Source: BRHc4a sp049323755 (GTDB taxonomy: Bacteria > Bacillota > Desulfotomaculia > Desulfotomaculales > Desulfocucumaceae). From it: a stretch of DNA of 64,000 bases. Shown here one piece after another: positions 7,875-16,632 of the stretch. The position numbers and the translations under genes were made by a program. Below the pieces are notes generated by a model that saw nothing but the letters and a program-made list of their open reading frames with translations, had not been told where the DNA came from and searched no databases. Numbering within the stretch: position 1 is the first letter of the stretch; the number at the start of each line of letters is the position of its first letter. The DNA is taken from the NCBI GenBank assembly GCA_049323755.1, contig JBMOPE010000009.1:248001-312000 (forward strand). Reading direction: 5' to 3'.

Positions 7875-8510
7875 ATGTATAAGCAAAGTAAACGGCGGTT
7901 ATGGCTGGTATTGAGGATTATGATGCTATTATTACTGGCTGCGGCTGCCACTGCAACTGCTGCTCAAGCCCAGGAGGATTGTCTCCAATGCCATGGGGAG
8001 CAAGCTTCAAGTGTTGAGCGTTCGGTGCACGGCGCTTTTAATTGTACAAGCTGCCACACAGATATAGAAGGGTTTCCGCATCCCGAAGATGCTTCATTTA
8101 CTAAAAAAGAGAGCGTTGCAACCTGTACGAACTGCCATGAAGGACTGGTAACGGACAGTTATGAGGAGAGCTTCCACGGTAAAGCCGTTAACCTTGGCAG
8201 CCAAAGGTCGGCAACTTGTGTAGACTGTCACGGCGCTCACGACATTTTGGGGCCGGATAACCCCGAGTCCAAAGTTGCCAAAGAAAACATAGCGGAAACA
8301 TGCGCCGGCTGTCATGGCCAGGCATCCCCCGGCTTTGCCGAGGGTACGGAGCATTTCAAGTTTGCCGCTGTCGGTGCAGGAGCGCCCATGTACTATACAG
8401 CCAAGTTTTTTGTTTGGCTGACCATTATAACCATCGTAGCCCTGGTTATCCATATCGAACTGCAGCTATACCATGACCTGCGTACAATTCTGAGGGAAAG
8501 GAGGAAATAA
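7875..8510 (+). CDS. membrane-anchored pentaheme cytochrome c
   Basis: The 211-residue protein has a signal sequence (residues about 8-31, ending ATAAQAQ), five CXXCH heme sites (CLQCH, CTSCH, CTNCH, CVDCH, CAGCH) and a C-terminal membrane helix (about 170-195) with a basic tail. The heme domain is thus outside the membrane and anchored. Several further histidines (SVHGAF, SFHGKA) can serve as distal ligands. The layout recalls cytochrome c components of NrfH/Fdh-type or thiosulfate/tetrathionate-type quinol-linked complexes. It is followed after six bases by a cytochrome b gene, so the pair likely moves electrons between the quinone pool and an extracytoplasmic partner. The partner enzyme is not visible here. 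Confidence 0.85.
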   Translation: MYKQSKRRLWLVLRIMMLLLLAAAATATAAQAQEDCLQCHGEQASSVERSVHGAFNCTSCHTDIEGFPHPEDASFTKKESVATCTNCHEGLVTDSYEESFHGKAVNLGSQRSATCVDCHGAHDILGPDNPESKVAKENIAETCAGCHGQASPGFAEGTEHFKFAAVGAGAPMYYTAKFFVWLTIITIVALVIHIELQLYHDLRTILRERRK

Positions 8511-8516
8511 CAAACC

Positions 8517-9215
8517 GTGGCAAAAAAGCTTGTTTTTCAACGTTTTAATCTCCATCATCGTATCCAGCATATCGGGCTGTTTACCAGTTTTATAGTTTTA
8601 ACTATTACGGGACTACCCATTAAGTTTGATCAAAGTGGCATTTCCCAGGGGGTCGTCTCGATGTTCGGCGGTTTCGATAACATGTTTGCCGTTCATTTGG
8701 CAGCGGCGGCAGTTATGCTGGTGGTTGGAGTTTATCACTTGCTCTACCTGGCCATTTATCCCCTGGTAACCAAAAAAATATCCCTGTTAGCACTGCCAAG
8801 TCCCAAAGATTTTACCGATGTAATTCATGATGTGCAGTTTTTATTGGGACTGAGAAAAGATCCACCCAAATTTGATCGGTACTCGTATACAGAAAAATTC
8901 GACTACTGGGCCGTGTTCTGGGGCATAGCAATCATGGGCGGGTCAGGCTTAATGCTGTGGTTTCCACAGATTGCCGCCCAGTATGTGCCACGGTGGGTCA
9001 TTGATTCGGCAAGATATGCCCACACTGACGAAGCCATATTGGCAATCAGCGCTATTTTCATTTGGCACTTTTATAACGTTCACCTTAGTCCAAGGGTATT
9101 TCCGATGAGCAATATCTGGTACACCGGCAACATAACCAGAGAAGAAATGGAAGCACAACATCCGCTGGAACTGGAAAGACTTGATGCTGAAAGAGAAAAC
9201 GAGGCCAGGAAATAA
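8517..9215 (+). CDS. cytochrome b561/FdhI-type membrane subunit
   Basis: The 232-residue protein begins at GTG 8517 after GGAGG. It has four hydrophobic segments (about 18-40, 58-85, 132-152, 178-200) and well placed histidines for two b hemes (HHRIQH near the N-terminus, VHLAAA and VYHLLY in helix 2, IWHFYNVH in helix 4). This fits the di-heme cytochrome b subunits of formate dehydrogenase, Ni/Fe hydrogenase and thiosulfate reductase. It is cotranscribed with the pentaheme cytochrome before it and a 34-residue membrane peptide after it. Together they form a compact quinone/cytochrome c module. Confidence 0.85.
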   Translation: MAKKLVFQRFNLHHRIQHIGLFTSFIVLTITGLPIKFDQSGISQGVVSMFGGFDNMFAVHLAAAAVMLVVGVYHLLYLAIYPLVTKKISLLALPSPKDFTDVIHDVQFLLGLRKDPPKFDRYSYTEKFDYWAVFWGIAIMGGSGLMLWFPQIAAQYVPRWVIDSARYAHTDEAILAISAIFIWHFYNVHLSPRVFPMSNIWYTGNITREEMEAQHPLELERLDAERENEARK

Positions 9216-9232
9216 ATGTAGGGAGGAAGAGC

Positions 9233-9337
9233 ATGTCAGAGGAATACAAACGCAGTAAAAGCCTGCCACTAATCATATTTGAGATGATATTTTATGCAGT
9301 AATGCTAGTAGTAGTTCTCGTCTGGGGGCTCAAGTAA
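9233..9337 (+). CDS. 34-residue membrane peptide of the cytochrome b/c module
   Basis: ATG 9233 follows a strong GGGAGGAAG ribosome site eight bases upstream and the frame ends at TAA 9337. The peptide is MSEEYKRSKSLP, then a hydrophobic helix (IIFEMIFYAVMLVVVLVWGL) and a final K. It lies 17 bases after the cytochrome b gene. Small single-helix subunits such as CcoQ- or CydX-like proteins stabilise cytochrome complexes, which is the likely role. No named family was recognised. It ends nine bases before the convergent ccsA gene. Confidence 0.7.
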   Translation: MSEEYKRSKSLPLIIFEMIFYAVMLVVVLVWGLK

Positions 9338-9345
9338 ACTATGTT

Positions 9346-10119
9346 CTATTTATAGCTGTGCTGCCCCGGCAGTAATAAAGAAACTCCAAACAGGGTAAAC
9401 AGCACTGCTGCAAAACCCAGAATACTGGTCCACGCTGCCTTCTTTCCTCCCCAGTTGCGGGTATGTCTGGCATGAAGGAATCCGGCATAAATAAACCAGG
9501 TTATTAATGCCCATATTTCTTTGGGATCCCAACTCCACCAGGTTCCCCATGCTTGCTCAGCCCAAACCGCCCCGGTAATGAGCACAAGGGTTTGAAAAGT
9601 AAAGCCAAAGGCTATGGATTGGTAAATCAATTTTTCCATAGTGTGCTTATCCCGATTTACGGATTTCCTTGAACTTATCAGGTATACCACGGCAATGGCA
9701 AAGGATATTGCAAAGGAACCATATGCAAGGACCGCTACAAGCACGTGAAACTTAAGCCAGCTGCTTTGTAAAGCCGCCATTAAAGGCCGGATTTCGGAAG
9801 GCATCGTCAGCGCATAGGCAAGCGCCGCTGCTGCAATCCCCACCAGAACTGCTCCTATCAGACTTGATTTTATTTTTTTGCCGGTAATAAAATAGGCCAG
9901 TATGATCCCCCAGGAAAACAGGGATGTAAATTCATATAAATTTGCAAAGGGTAGTCTGCCTGCCTCAATAGATCTTAACAACAGTGATCCCGTATGAGTA
10001 AGCCAGCCTGTAATAAGGGTGGTTTTTCTTACACCCGGCCAAAGGTTAAAGCCAAATAGTGCGGCCGTAATACCATAAAGGAATAAAACAATGAAAATTA
10101 AATTCTGTTCCACAAACAT
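9346..10119 (-). CDS. ccsA: cytochrome c biogenesis protein CcsA/CcsB (heme handler)
   Basis: The 257-residue membrane protein has about eight helices and the WWD-domain signature WGTWWSWDPKE (residues about 183-193), followed by WALITWFIYAGFLHARH with a conserved histidine. In system II cytochrome c maturation, CcsA together with ResB/CcsB exports and presents heme for attachment to CXXCH motifs outside the membrane. A ribosome site AAGGGGAG precedes ATG 10119. It is nine bases downstream of resB on the same strand and faces the pentaheme cytochrome operon, whose product needs this machinery. Confidence 0.9.
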   Translation of the reverse strand: MFVEQNLIFIVLFLYGITAALFGFNLWPGVRKTTLITGWLTHTGSLLLRSIEAGRLPFANLYEFTSLFSWGIILAYFITGKKIKSSLIGAVLVGIAAAALAYALTMPSEIRPLMAALQSSWLKFHVLVAVLAYGSFAISFAIAVVYLISSRKSVNRDKHTMEKLIYQSIAFGFTFQTLVLITGAVWAEQAWGTWWSWDPKEIWALITWFIYAGFLHARHTRNWGGKKAAWTSILGFAAVLFTLFGVSLLLPGQHSYK

Positions 10120-10128
10120 GTACTCCCC

Positions 10129-11133
10129 TTAAATTACTTTTTTATTATCCGGCCCCAGGTAGCGTAATACAATACCTGTAAATGCCAACAGGAAGCCTGT
10201 CCAGACATAAGGAACTCCCCGGTCCCTTTTTACCTGTAGCCCGGTAATGGCCTGATATCCGGAAAAGAGAAAGGTAAGCCCCCCCTGAGAAACAGATTCC
10301 CCTGGAGACAGCGCCTTTCCACCTAGGTATTCGGTGCCGTTGTATATTTGGCAGGCAACCTTTGGGTTGCGGGGATTAGAACTGAGTGTTACAGGTTGTC
10401 CCTTCTCTTCTGAATAATCCGGGAAAAACCTGACCTTCATCATCAATAAGGGATCTGCACTAATTTGATACACGTCACCGTGCCTTAAAACTACTTTTTC
10501 TTTTCTCTGGTTACCGGCTATCTCGCCTTCAATTAACCAGCCAAAACTGGTTTGATATACCTTCGCGCCGCCAAATTTTAGAGGATGGTTTACCGATATT
10601 TCTTTTTCTTTTTGCGGGACGCCGCTTTTAATAACCTGAACCGTGCTCCTGTACTGCCTGGGCAAATTGTTTTCAAAATACTCTATGGTAAAATCCTTTA
10701 TAAACAAATCAAAGGGGAATCCCTGTAGGGATAATTGCTTCAGCTCTCCTTCCCTGGCCTCAAAATAATGTCCATGCTTATCAAAAGAACTGACAGCACT
10801 GCCAATCAATACTAAAACCAACCCCGTATGAAGTACGACCGAGCCGCTTTTTCGCCAGGACGGTCTCTTCGCCAGTGCCTTCATACGTTGCATTATACAT
10901 ACGGTTAGATTTAGCCCCAAAAGAAAACCCATCATTACAAACCACGGAGCGGAAAACACCTGATTGAGCCCCAGGGCCGTGATAATACCTCCTCTTATCA
11001 GTCCGTATTCTCTTTCATAGAAAAGAGGGGGTGCTCCCTGTGGAATAATGCTTCCGGCAAAGCTGGCAAGGCTAATTATTATGAATAGCGTCAGACTCAA
11101 CCGCATCGAGGTAAAGCACTTCCAAATCCACAT
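10129..11133 (-). CDS. resB: cytochrome c biogenesis protein ResB
   Basis: The protein has about 334 residues from ATG 11133, preferred over the ATG 15 bases earlier because GGAGAG lies nine bases before it. It begins with a helix (FTSMRLSLTLFIIISLASFA, GSIIPQG is the usual ResB signature), has two more helices near residues 60-120, a large extracytoplasmic domain with SFDKHGHYFEAREG, and a C-terminal helix ending in RYLGPDNKKVI. ResB partners CcsA in system II heme delivery. The pair is leftward and converges on the cytochrome operon. Confidence 0.88.
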   Translation of the reverse strand: MWIWKCFTSMRLSLTLFIIISLASFAGSIIPQGAPPLFYEREYGLIRGGIITALGLNQVFSAPWFVMMGFLLGLNLTVCIMQRMKALAKRPSWRKSGSVVLHTGLVLVLIGSAVSSFDKHGHYFEAREGELKQLSLQGFPFDLFIKDFTIEYFENNLPRQYRSTVQVIKSGVPQKEKEISVNHPLKFGGAKVYQTSFGWLIEGEIAGNQRKEKVVLRHGDVYQISADPLLMMKVRFFPDYSEEKGQPVTLSSNPRNPKVACQIYNGTEYLGGKALSPGESVSQGGLTFLFSGYQAITGLQVKRDRGVPYVWTGFLLAFTGIVLRYLGPDNKKVI

Positions 11134-11226
11134 CTGTAATCTCTCCATAGATTGAGGATACTAATGGGTACAAATCTATTATTATCCAATAAATTAAAAT
11201 TTATTGCTATTGAAGTTAAATAAATA

Positions 11227-11248
11227 ACAGCTCCCGTACAGGAGCTGT
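11227..11248 (-). terminator. intrinsic terminator after the heme lipoprotein gene
   Basis: ACAGCTCC and GGAGCTGT form an eight-pair stem with a six-base loop, followed on the minus strand by TTATTTATTTAA. It lies 49 bases past the stop of the gene at 11298 and separates it from resB. Confidence 0.8.
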
Positions 11249-11297
11249 CGCTGTTATTCTTTAGGCCGGTCTATATCTCCGGAAGGTAGCTGCCCTG

Positions 11298-12404
11298 CTA
11301 TTTGGCAAATGTCAAGCGGTTAACACCACTTTGATAAGCATGGCCGATCTGACTATTATCAAAGCCGGCAACGGCGAAATAGTATTCCTTTCCAAGATCG
11401 TCAAACTGGATATCCTTGTTTGACTGGGTTTTTAGCGGCCTTTGTATTTCCAGTGTCCACGTACCATCGGCATAGTTCCCTTTGGCTTTAATGTCAGCCG
11501 GGTCACCTGTAATCTGGTAGGCTATGTTTCCGACAATAAAGTCGCCCTCTTTCATGTTGGCCACCATCGCAGGATCAAAGGGCTTTGTCTTATCCAGTCC
11601 GTCCACAATAACATACGGGTTTCCGTTGGCAGGCGGTCCGTCATGTACCAGCTTGGGCTGCTTTTTATCCTCGGACTCGTTGGGGGTATACTCCTTTTGA
11701 CCGGGGTCGGCATGACGTCCTGCACCCTTTTTATCTTTAGGATCGAACGGTGCATTGTCCATATACTGGTCGTGCATTAAACCAGGCTTGTCCGGACCGA
11801 AAAGAGAGTTTTGCCTGGTCAGCTTCCAGTGCCACATATCCAGAATTTCATTGTCGGCATTGGTCCAGTGCTTGATAAACTTTTTACCGGTTTTTTCATC
11901 CGTTACATCTGTAACGTGGCAAACTACCGAGCAGCCTTTACTATTAAAATCGGCTACGGAATTATTGATGTTCCAGAGAACGGCCAATTTGTCCTCATAA
12001 AACTCGTTGGGGTCCTTTTTAACCAGGTTGGCTCCCTCTTTGATCCAGGGTGTTCTGGCAATGCTGTTGGTCGGGTCAGCCCACTTCAGCTGCATGTAAA
12101 AATTCTGATCATCATACATGGCCTTAGCGGCAATAGTAGTCTTTCCGTTAACATACTTACCGCCTGTATTGTTTTGCAATACTCCAGCGTTTGCCACCTG
12201 TACTTGAATTTCCTTGGCAGCGTCCCAGGCGGCTTCTGCTTTCCCGTCAATAACAGGAGCCTGAGCAGTTTTAACTGCTGCAAGTGTAGCGGCTGGAGCA
12301 GCTTTAGCCTTATCCTTGTCTTCTTCTTTTGCCTGCCTCGCTGCGCAGCCTGCAGTCATTAGAGCAATAACCATGATTGCCAGTAGTATTCTGGTAAATT
12401 TCAT
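11298..12404 (-). CDS. ethylbenzene dehydrogenase-type heme-binding lipoprotein
   Basis: The protein has about 368 residues from ATG 12404, which is seven bases after GGAGG. A lipoprotein signal ends at LMTAGC. The mature part is an EB_dh-type heme b domain, as in the gamma subunits of ethylbenzene and DMS dehydrogenases (AAWDAAKEIQVQVA early, FYMQLKWADP, and a C-terminal YYFAVAGFDNSQIGHAY). It also has GCSVVCH, a CX3CH site, which in this anaerobe family is a probable covalent c-heme site. The protein is thus a surface-anchored electron carrier. It sits beside the cytochrome c assembly genes and FixABCX; no molybdenum partner is present. Confidence 0.75.
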   Translation of the reverse strand: MKFTRILLAIMVIALMTAGCAARQAKEEDKDKAKAAPAATLAAVKTAQAPVIDGKAEAAWDAAKEIQVQVANAGVLQNNTGGKYVNGKTTIAAKAMYDDQNFYMQLKWADPTNSIARTPWIKEGANLVKKDPNEFYEDKLAVLWNINNSVADFNSKGCSVVCHVTDVTDEKTGKKFIKHWTNADNEILDMWHWKLTRQNSLFGPDKPGLMHDQYMDNAPFDPKDKKGAGRHADPGQKEYTPNESEDKKQPKLVHDGPPANGNPYVIVDGLDKTKPFDPAMVANMKEGDFIVGNIAYQITGDPADIKAKGNYADGTWTLEIQRPLKTQSNKDIQFDDLGKEYYFAVAGFDNSQIGHAYQSGVNRLTFAK

Positions 12405-12535
12405 AAGCATACCTCCTTGTTCTTTTATTATTTTTCTTAAAACTACAGGTTTATACTATAGAATATTTACCATATAAATACTCCGGCAAATGCCAGGAGA
12501 AAATGACCGCTTCATCCAGCGATTAATATAAACAA

Positions 12536-12571
12536 CAAGGGATTCTCACTTCACATAGTGAAAATCCCTTG
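12536..12571. terminator. CAAGGG-family hairpin terminator after fixX
   Basis: CAAGGGATTCTCACTT and its near complement with CCCTTG form a hairpin 41 bases past the fixX stop. T-rich runs are present on both sides, stronger in the rightward direction (TTGTCTTTCATT), so it may act in both directions. It is a diverged member of the family repeated at 17.86, 29.40, 31.81, 35.36, 42.93 and 44.31 kb. Confidence 0.7.
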
Positions 12572-12612
12572 TCTTTCATTAAACACGCACCGCAAAAATG
12601 TTTATTTAGATG

Positions 12613-12933
12613 CTAAGCCAGCCTGAACTGAACACCATATCCTCCCCGGGGATAGCGCCAGAGAATGTTCCTATTTGGGCAGGCAATTCTGCAGGCTCCG
12701 CATTCCAGGCATCCTTCAAAGCCCACGGTGATCCTCCGGTCCCTAAACTGGTAAACCCCTGCCGGGCAAAATACCGTACAATCCTTTCCGGGGCACTTTT
12801 CAAGACAGATGGATTGGTCCGCAATAACCAGATGGGATTCTCCATCCGGCTTCCAGCGGTTAAGGTATAATTTGTCATCAATATTTACCTTGATGTTAAT
12901 ATCTTTTAACCTTTTTTCCAGTTTATTCTTCAT
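12613..12933 (-). CDS. fixX: ferredoxin-like protein FixX
   Basis: The 106-residue protein has cysteine sets CPGKDC...CPAGVY and CLECGACRIACP, the pattern of FixX ferredoxin-like proteins that dock on the FixC flavoprotein. ATG 12933 overlaps the last base of fixC. It is the last gene of fixABCX and passes electrons between FixC and quinone. The C-terminus (RYPRGGYGVQFRLA) is also typical of FixX. Confidence 0.92.
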   Translation of the reverse strand: MKNKLEKRLKDINIKVNIDDKLYLNRWKPDGESHLVIADQSICLEKCPGKDCTVFCPAGVYQFRDRRITVGFEGCLECGACRIACPNRNILWRYPRGGYGVQFRLA

Positions 12934-14228
12934 TATTTCACCGCTTTCCAGGCTTTGTAAATATCCAGGCCAAAGGAAATAAGGGATTTGCCACCCATAA
13001 TTTCTTTAATAGCTAATTTCTCTTTAACCCTTTTACTGTTCCCGTCCACCGTCAGCATTTCACGCATAACCTGGTTGGCAGCCGGTATATACCGGTTAAA
13101 GTACACGGGCTCCGTTTCAAATAGGTGGGCGGCGTCTTTATATTGCTTCAAATCTTCAATAACAAAGCTTTTTTGTAATCTTTCCGGGTAGGAGGAGAGC
13201 CCCCTGGCGGAAAAATCACCGATACTGTGGGCACGGATAATTGCATTTGCCGCCAGACAGCCGGAAGTCATGGCCAGATTACTGCCTTCCCGGTGAAAGC
13301 CGTTAACCAGCTGAGCCGCGTCTCCCACCACCACCACTCCGTCACCCGCCAGCTTGGGAATGGAATGATAGCCTCCCTCAGGAATTAGATGAGCATAGTA
13401 TTCCACCGGCTCCCCGTTCCTTATCAGTGGCCGTACCATAGGGTGGCTTTTTAGATATTCCAGCAGTTCATAAGGGCGTATCCCGGCCCGGGAAAGCTGG
13501 GACAGCAGCGCCCCCACACCGATGGAAATATGCTCTTTGTTTGTATAAATAAAGGCTGTGCCCAGCATGCCCAGGGTACCTTCCCCAAAAATCTCGATGG
13601 TGGCGCCCATGCCCGGTTCGAGATTAAACCTTTCTTCTATCACCCCGCCGGGCAGTTTAAGTTCCTCCATCACCGCCAGGGCCACCTCCCGGGTTTCCCA
13701 TTCCTTGTGAAAGCCGAGATCTCTTGCTAAAAGGGAATTGACCCCATCTGCCAGCACCACCACATTGGCGTAGAGTTCCCCATCGGGCCGGCCGGTGCGC
13801 ACACCTACCACCCGGCCATTTTCCTCTATGCAGGAATCAACCACCGTTTGGTTTATTATCACTGCCCCGGCCTCAGTGCACTTGCGGGCAAACCACTGAT
13901 CAAACTGCCCCCTGAAGACGGTAAAACAATTATAATTCTCTCCGGCCCACTGCTGGTCCTTATATCCCAGGGTTACCCCGGAGTGTTCGTCCAAAAGCCA
14001 TAACCTCTGTTCCACCACAGGCCTTTGCAGAGGGGCCTCCTTCCAGAATTCCGGGATTAGCTCCTCGGTCATGGCGCTGTACAGCACCCCTCCCATGACA
14101 TTTTTGGCCCCGGGGTGGTCCCCCCTCTCGATGACTACAACAGACAGGCCCTCTTTGGCCATTTTATAAGCGGCGGACAATCCTCCTACCCCTGCTCCCA
14201 CTACTATGGCATCAAATTTTTCAGGCAC
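12933..14228 (-). CDS. fixC: FAD-dependent oxidoreductase FixC (ETF-quinone oxidoreductase-like)
   Basis: The 431-residue protein opens with the FAD-binding GAGVGGLSAAYKMAKEG and the E of VVVIERGD. It has the mid-domain VADG loop and the C-terminal VVGDAAQLVNGFHREGSNLA. FixC takes electrons from the FixAB flavoprotein and, with FixX, delivers them to the quinone pool; in bifurcating FixABCX the other branch reduces ferredoxin. It overlaps fixB by eight bases and fixX by one, so translation is coupled. Confidence 0.92.
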   Translation of the reverse strand: MPEKFDAIVVGAGVGGLSAAYKMAKEGLSVVVIERGDHPGAKNVMGGVLYSAMTEELIPEFWKEAPLQRPVVEQRLWLLDEHSGVTLGYKDQQWAGENYNCFTVFRGQFDQWFARKCTEAGAVIINQTVVDSCIEENGRVVGVRTGRPDGELYANVVVLADGVNSLLARDLGFHKEWETREVALAVMEELKLPGGVIEERFNLEPGMGATIEIFGEGTLGMLGTAFIYTNKEHISIGVGALLSQLSRAGIRPYELLEYLKSHPMVRPLIRNGEPVEYYAHLIPEGGYHSIPKLAGDGVVVVGDAAQLVNGFHREGSNLAMTSGCLAANAIIRAHSIGDFSARGLSSYPERLQKSFVIEDLKQYKDAAHLFETEPVYFNRYIPAANQVMREMLTVDGNSKRVKEKLAIKEIMGGKSLISFGLDIYKAWKAVK

Positions 14229-15537
14229 AGCTGATCCCCTCCTGTCTTCCGGTTCCGGTATGGAGACCTTTTTTCTTTTTCAGCAATTCTCTTAAAGGAT
14301 CTATCAAAAGGGGCACAATTTTAAAGGCGTCCCCCACTATACCAAATGTGCATTCATTAAAGATTGGAGCTTCTGGATCGCTGTTGACAGCAATAATAAT
14401 GTCCGATCCCCTTATTCCGACAAGGTGCTGTATAGCTCCCGAAATCCCCAGGGCAAAATATATTTTTGGCGCCACCGTGATGCCGGTCTGCCCCACCTGA
14501 TATTTTTGCTCTATCCAGCCGGCCTCAACAGCTGCCCGGGAGGCCCCCACCTGTGCGCCAATGGCCTCTGCCAGGCCGAAGCAGATTTTTTGAAAGCCTG
14601 CCCGGTCACCCAGGCCTCGGCCACCGGACACAATAATTTCCGCATCCTGAAGATTAACCTGGTCACCCTGGGCCCTGATTATTTCCAAAACACTGGTTAA
14701 CCTGTCGGATTCAAAAATTTTTATTTCCGGCCTCACCAGGACGCCCTGCCGGCCGGCCACCGGTTTTACCATACGCATTACTCTGGGGCGGACGGTGGCC
14801 ATTTGAGGCCTGTGCTTTTTGCACACAATAGTGGCCATTATATTGCCGCCAAAGGCCGGCCGGGTAGCCAGCAGCAGCCGCTCACGGGAATCAATGTCCA
14901 GTCCGGTGCAGTCCGCCGTCAGGCCGGTCTCCAGTTCCGTGGCCACTGCCCCGGCCAAATCCCGGCCAGTGTTGGTAGCGCCTATTAATAATATCTCCGG
15001 CTTATACTTCCTGACCAGACTTACAATAGTCCGGGTGTAGGTTGCCGTCCTGTAATGCTTCAAATCCGGATCATCCACGACATAAGCCCTGTCAGCCCCG
15101 TATTCATAAACCTTCCCGGCCAAATGGCAGATACTGTCCCCCGGGATTACACAGGCCAGCTCCACGCCCAGCTTGTCCGCCAGCTGCCTTCCGGCACCCA
15201 GCAACTCAAGAGAAACTGCGGCAATTTGCCCTTCCCTCTGCTCTATAAATACCCATACCCCCTGATAACCTTCCGGGGACCCGGGTTCTTTATCCACTTT
15301 TTTCACAGGCCTATCTACTTCCGCACCAGGCGGATTGCTTCCCTCCCCGGCTGGCCTGGCTGCGGCAGGCAGCACCAGGACACCTACCGGGCAGGAATCC
15401 ACACACTGCCCGCACTCCGTGCATTTTTCCCCGATAACCCTGCACATACCTTGATCGTCTATATAAAGGGCCCCGTAGGGGCATGTTTCTATGCATGCCT
15501 GGCAGCCTATGCAGCCAGGTGATACTTTTACCGCCAC
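14221..15537 (-). CDS. fixB: electron transfer flavoprotein alpha subunit FixB with N-terminal 2[4Fe-4S] domain
   Basis: The 438-residue protein begins with two ferredoxin clusters (CIGCQACIETCP and CTECGQCVDSCP, residues 9-48), a linker of about 40 residues, then the EtfA domains. The FAD-binding C-terminal region shows GRGLGDRAGF, GASRAAVEAGW, GQTGITVAPK and FNECTFGIVGD. A fused N-terminal ferredoxin is known in clostridial EtfA proteins and can feed or drain the flavins. It lies two bases from fixA and overlaps fixC. Confidence 0.92.
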   Translation of the reverse strand: MAVKVSPGCIGCQACIETCPYGALYIDDQGMCRVIGEKCTECGQCVDSCPVGVLVLPAAARPAGEGSNPPGAEVDRPVKKVDKEPGSPEGYQGVWVFIEQREGQIAAVSLELLGAGRQLADKLGVELACVIPGDSICHLAGKVYEYGADRAYVVDDPDLKHYRTATYTRTIVSLVRKYKPEILLIGATNTGRDLAGAVATELETGLTADCTGLDIDSRERLLLATRPAFGGNIMATIVCKKHRPQMATVRPRVMRMVKPVAGRQGVLVRPEIKIFESDRLTSVLEIIRAQGDQVNLQDAEIIVSGGRGLGDRAGFQKICFGLAEAIGAQVGASRAAVEAGWIEQKYQVGQTGITVAPKIYFALGISGAIQHLVGIRGSDIIIAVNSDPEAPIFNECTFGIVGDAFKIVPLLIDPLRELLKKKKGLHTGTGRQEGISCA

Positions 15538-15539
15538 TC

Positions 15540-16361
15540 TTATCTCCCCTCTTCATCAGTTAATTCGGACATTTTTTTTGTCAGCATATCCAATAACTGG
15601 CTTGCCATGCTGTGATCGTCCCCTTTGAGAATAACTCCCTGATTTCGCCGGGAAGGAGAAAATATCTTCACCACCGCCGTGGGAGATCCCTTAAGCCCCA
15701 TCATGGATGGTTCCACATCCAGGTCCGCAGCCTGAAGGACTCCGGCCTGATAGCGGGCGGCCCGCAGCATATAGGGCAGAGGCGAGTATCTCAATTGGTT
15801 AATTTCCTTCTCCACCGTGATAAGGCAGGGCATTTTGGACATTATTATCTCGTAACCTTCATCCATCCTGCGACGGACCGTTACCTCCCCTTTATCCGGA
15901 TCAAGGGCCACCACCTTATCTACATATGTCAGCTGCGGAATGTTCAATCTACCGGCAATGCCCGGCCCCACCTGGGCAGTGTCTCCGTCAATTGCCTGCT
16001 TACCGCAGAAAATAAGATCGACAGGCTCATCCCGGCATATTTTTTTAATTCCCTGGGCCAGAATATAACTTGTTGCCAGGGTATCGGACCCGGCAAAGGC
16101 CCTGTCACTCAACAAATACCCTTCATCGGCCCCCAGGGCGATACATTCTTTTATAACCTCGGCCGCGCCGGGGGGCCCCATTGAAACCACAGTAACCTTT
16201 CCGCCATACTGATCCCTGATCCGGACAGCCTCTTCCACTGCATGGCTGTCATAAGGATTTGTAATAGCCGGGGCATTGGAACGGTCAAGTGTATTGGTTT
16301 CAGGATCAATCCTGACCTCTGTGGTATCGGGCACCTGTTTTACGCAAACTACAATGTTCAA
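15540..16361 (-). CDS. fixA: electron transfer flavoprotein beta subunit FixA
   Basis: The protein has 273 residues from TTG 16361, chosen because a strong GGAGGAG lies just upstream and the conserved beta-subunit start (NIVVCVKQVPDTTEV) begins there; the frame continues upstream but without a start signal. Motifs include AVEEAVRIRD, LALGADEGYLL-like spacing, GKQAIDGDTAQVGP and the recognition-loop region ENI-like replaced by EKEINQLRYSP. It is the first gene of fixABCX. Confidence 0.92.
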   Translation of the reverse strand: MNIVVCVKQVPDTTEVRIDPETNTLDRSNAPAITNPYDSHAVEEAVRIRDQYGGKVTVVSMGPPGAAEVIKECIALGADEGYLLSDRAFAGSDTLATSYILAQGIKKICRDEPVDLIFCGKQAIDGDTAQVGPGIAGRLNIPQLTYVDKVVALDPDKGEVTVRRRMDEGYEIIMSKMPCLITVEKEINQLRYSPLPYMLRAARYQAGVLQAADLDVEPSMMGLKGSPTAVVKIFSPSRRNQGVILKGDDHSMASQLLDMLTKKMSELTDEEGR

Positions 16362-16528
16362 TAGACCCACTCCTCCAAGCAGCATGTTGAAATATATATT
16401 AACTGACAAATGTAAACAATACTCTACATCATGTAAGTATATCAACTATAGGGTATCTATGATATAAGATAGTTTTCACTTGATTGCCACCAATTTACTA
16501 TAATGCTGATATCCGGGCACATTTGAAA

Positions 16529-16550
16529 GCCCGGGCAGCAATGCCCGGGC
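16529..16550 (-). terminator. GC-rich hairpin after the 156-residue protein gene
   Basis: GCCCGGGCA pairs with TGCCCGGGC around a four-base loop. On the minus strand it is followed by TTTCAAAT, a weak T-tract, about 80 bases past the stop at 16633. It likely ends the TetR/16633 unit before the fixABCX promoter region. The gap 16362-16632 holds no gene. Confidence 0.6.
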
Positions 16551-16632
16551 CATCATCCTTTCTCTCCTTTTGTATTTTTTGTACTATCTCAGTTCATTGA
16601 GTTCAACCACGACCAAAAAAAATTATCGGCTT

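Noticed and set aside
16362..16445. 28-residue N-terminal extension of FixA
   Set aside because: No ribosome site; the conserved EtfB start follows the GGAGGAG at TTG 16361.
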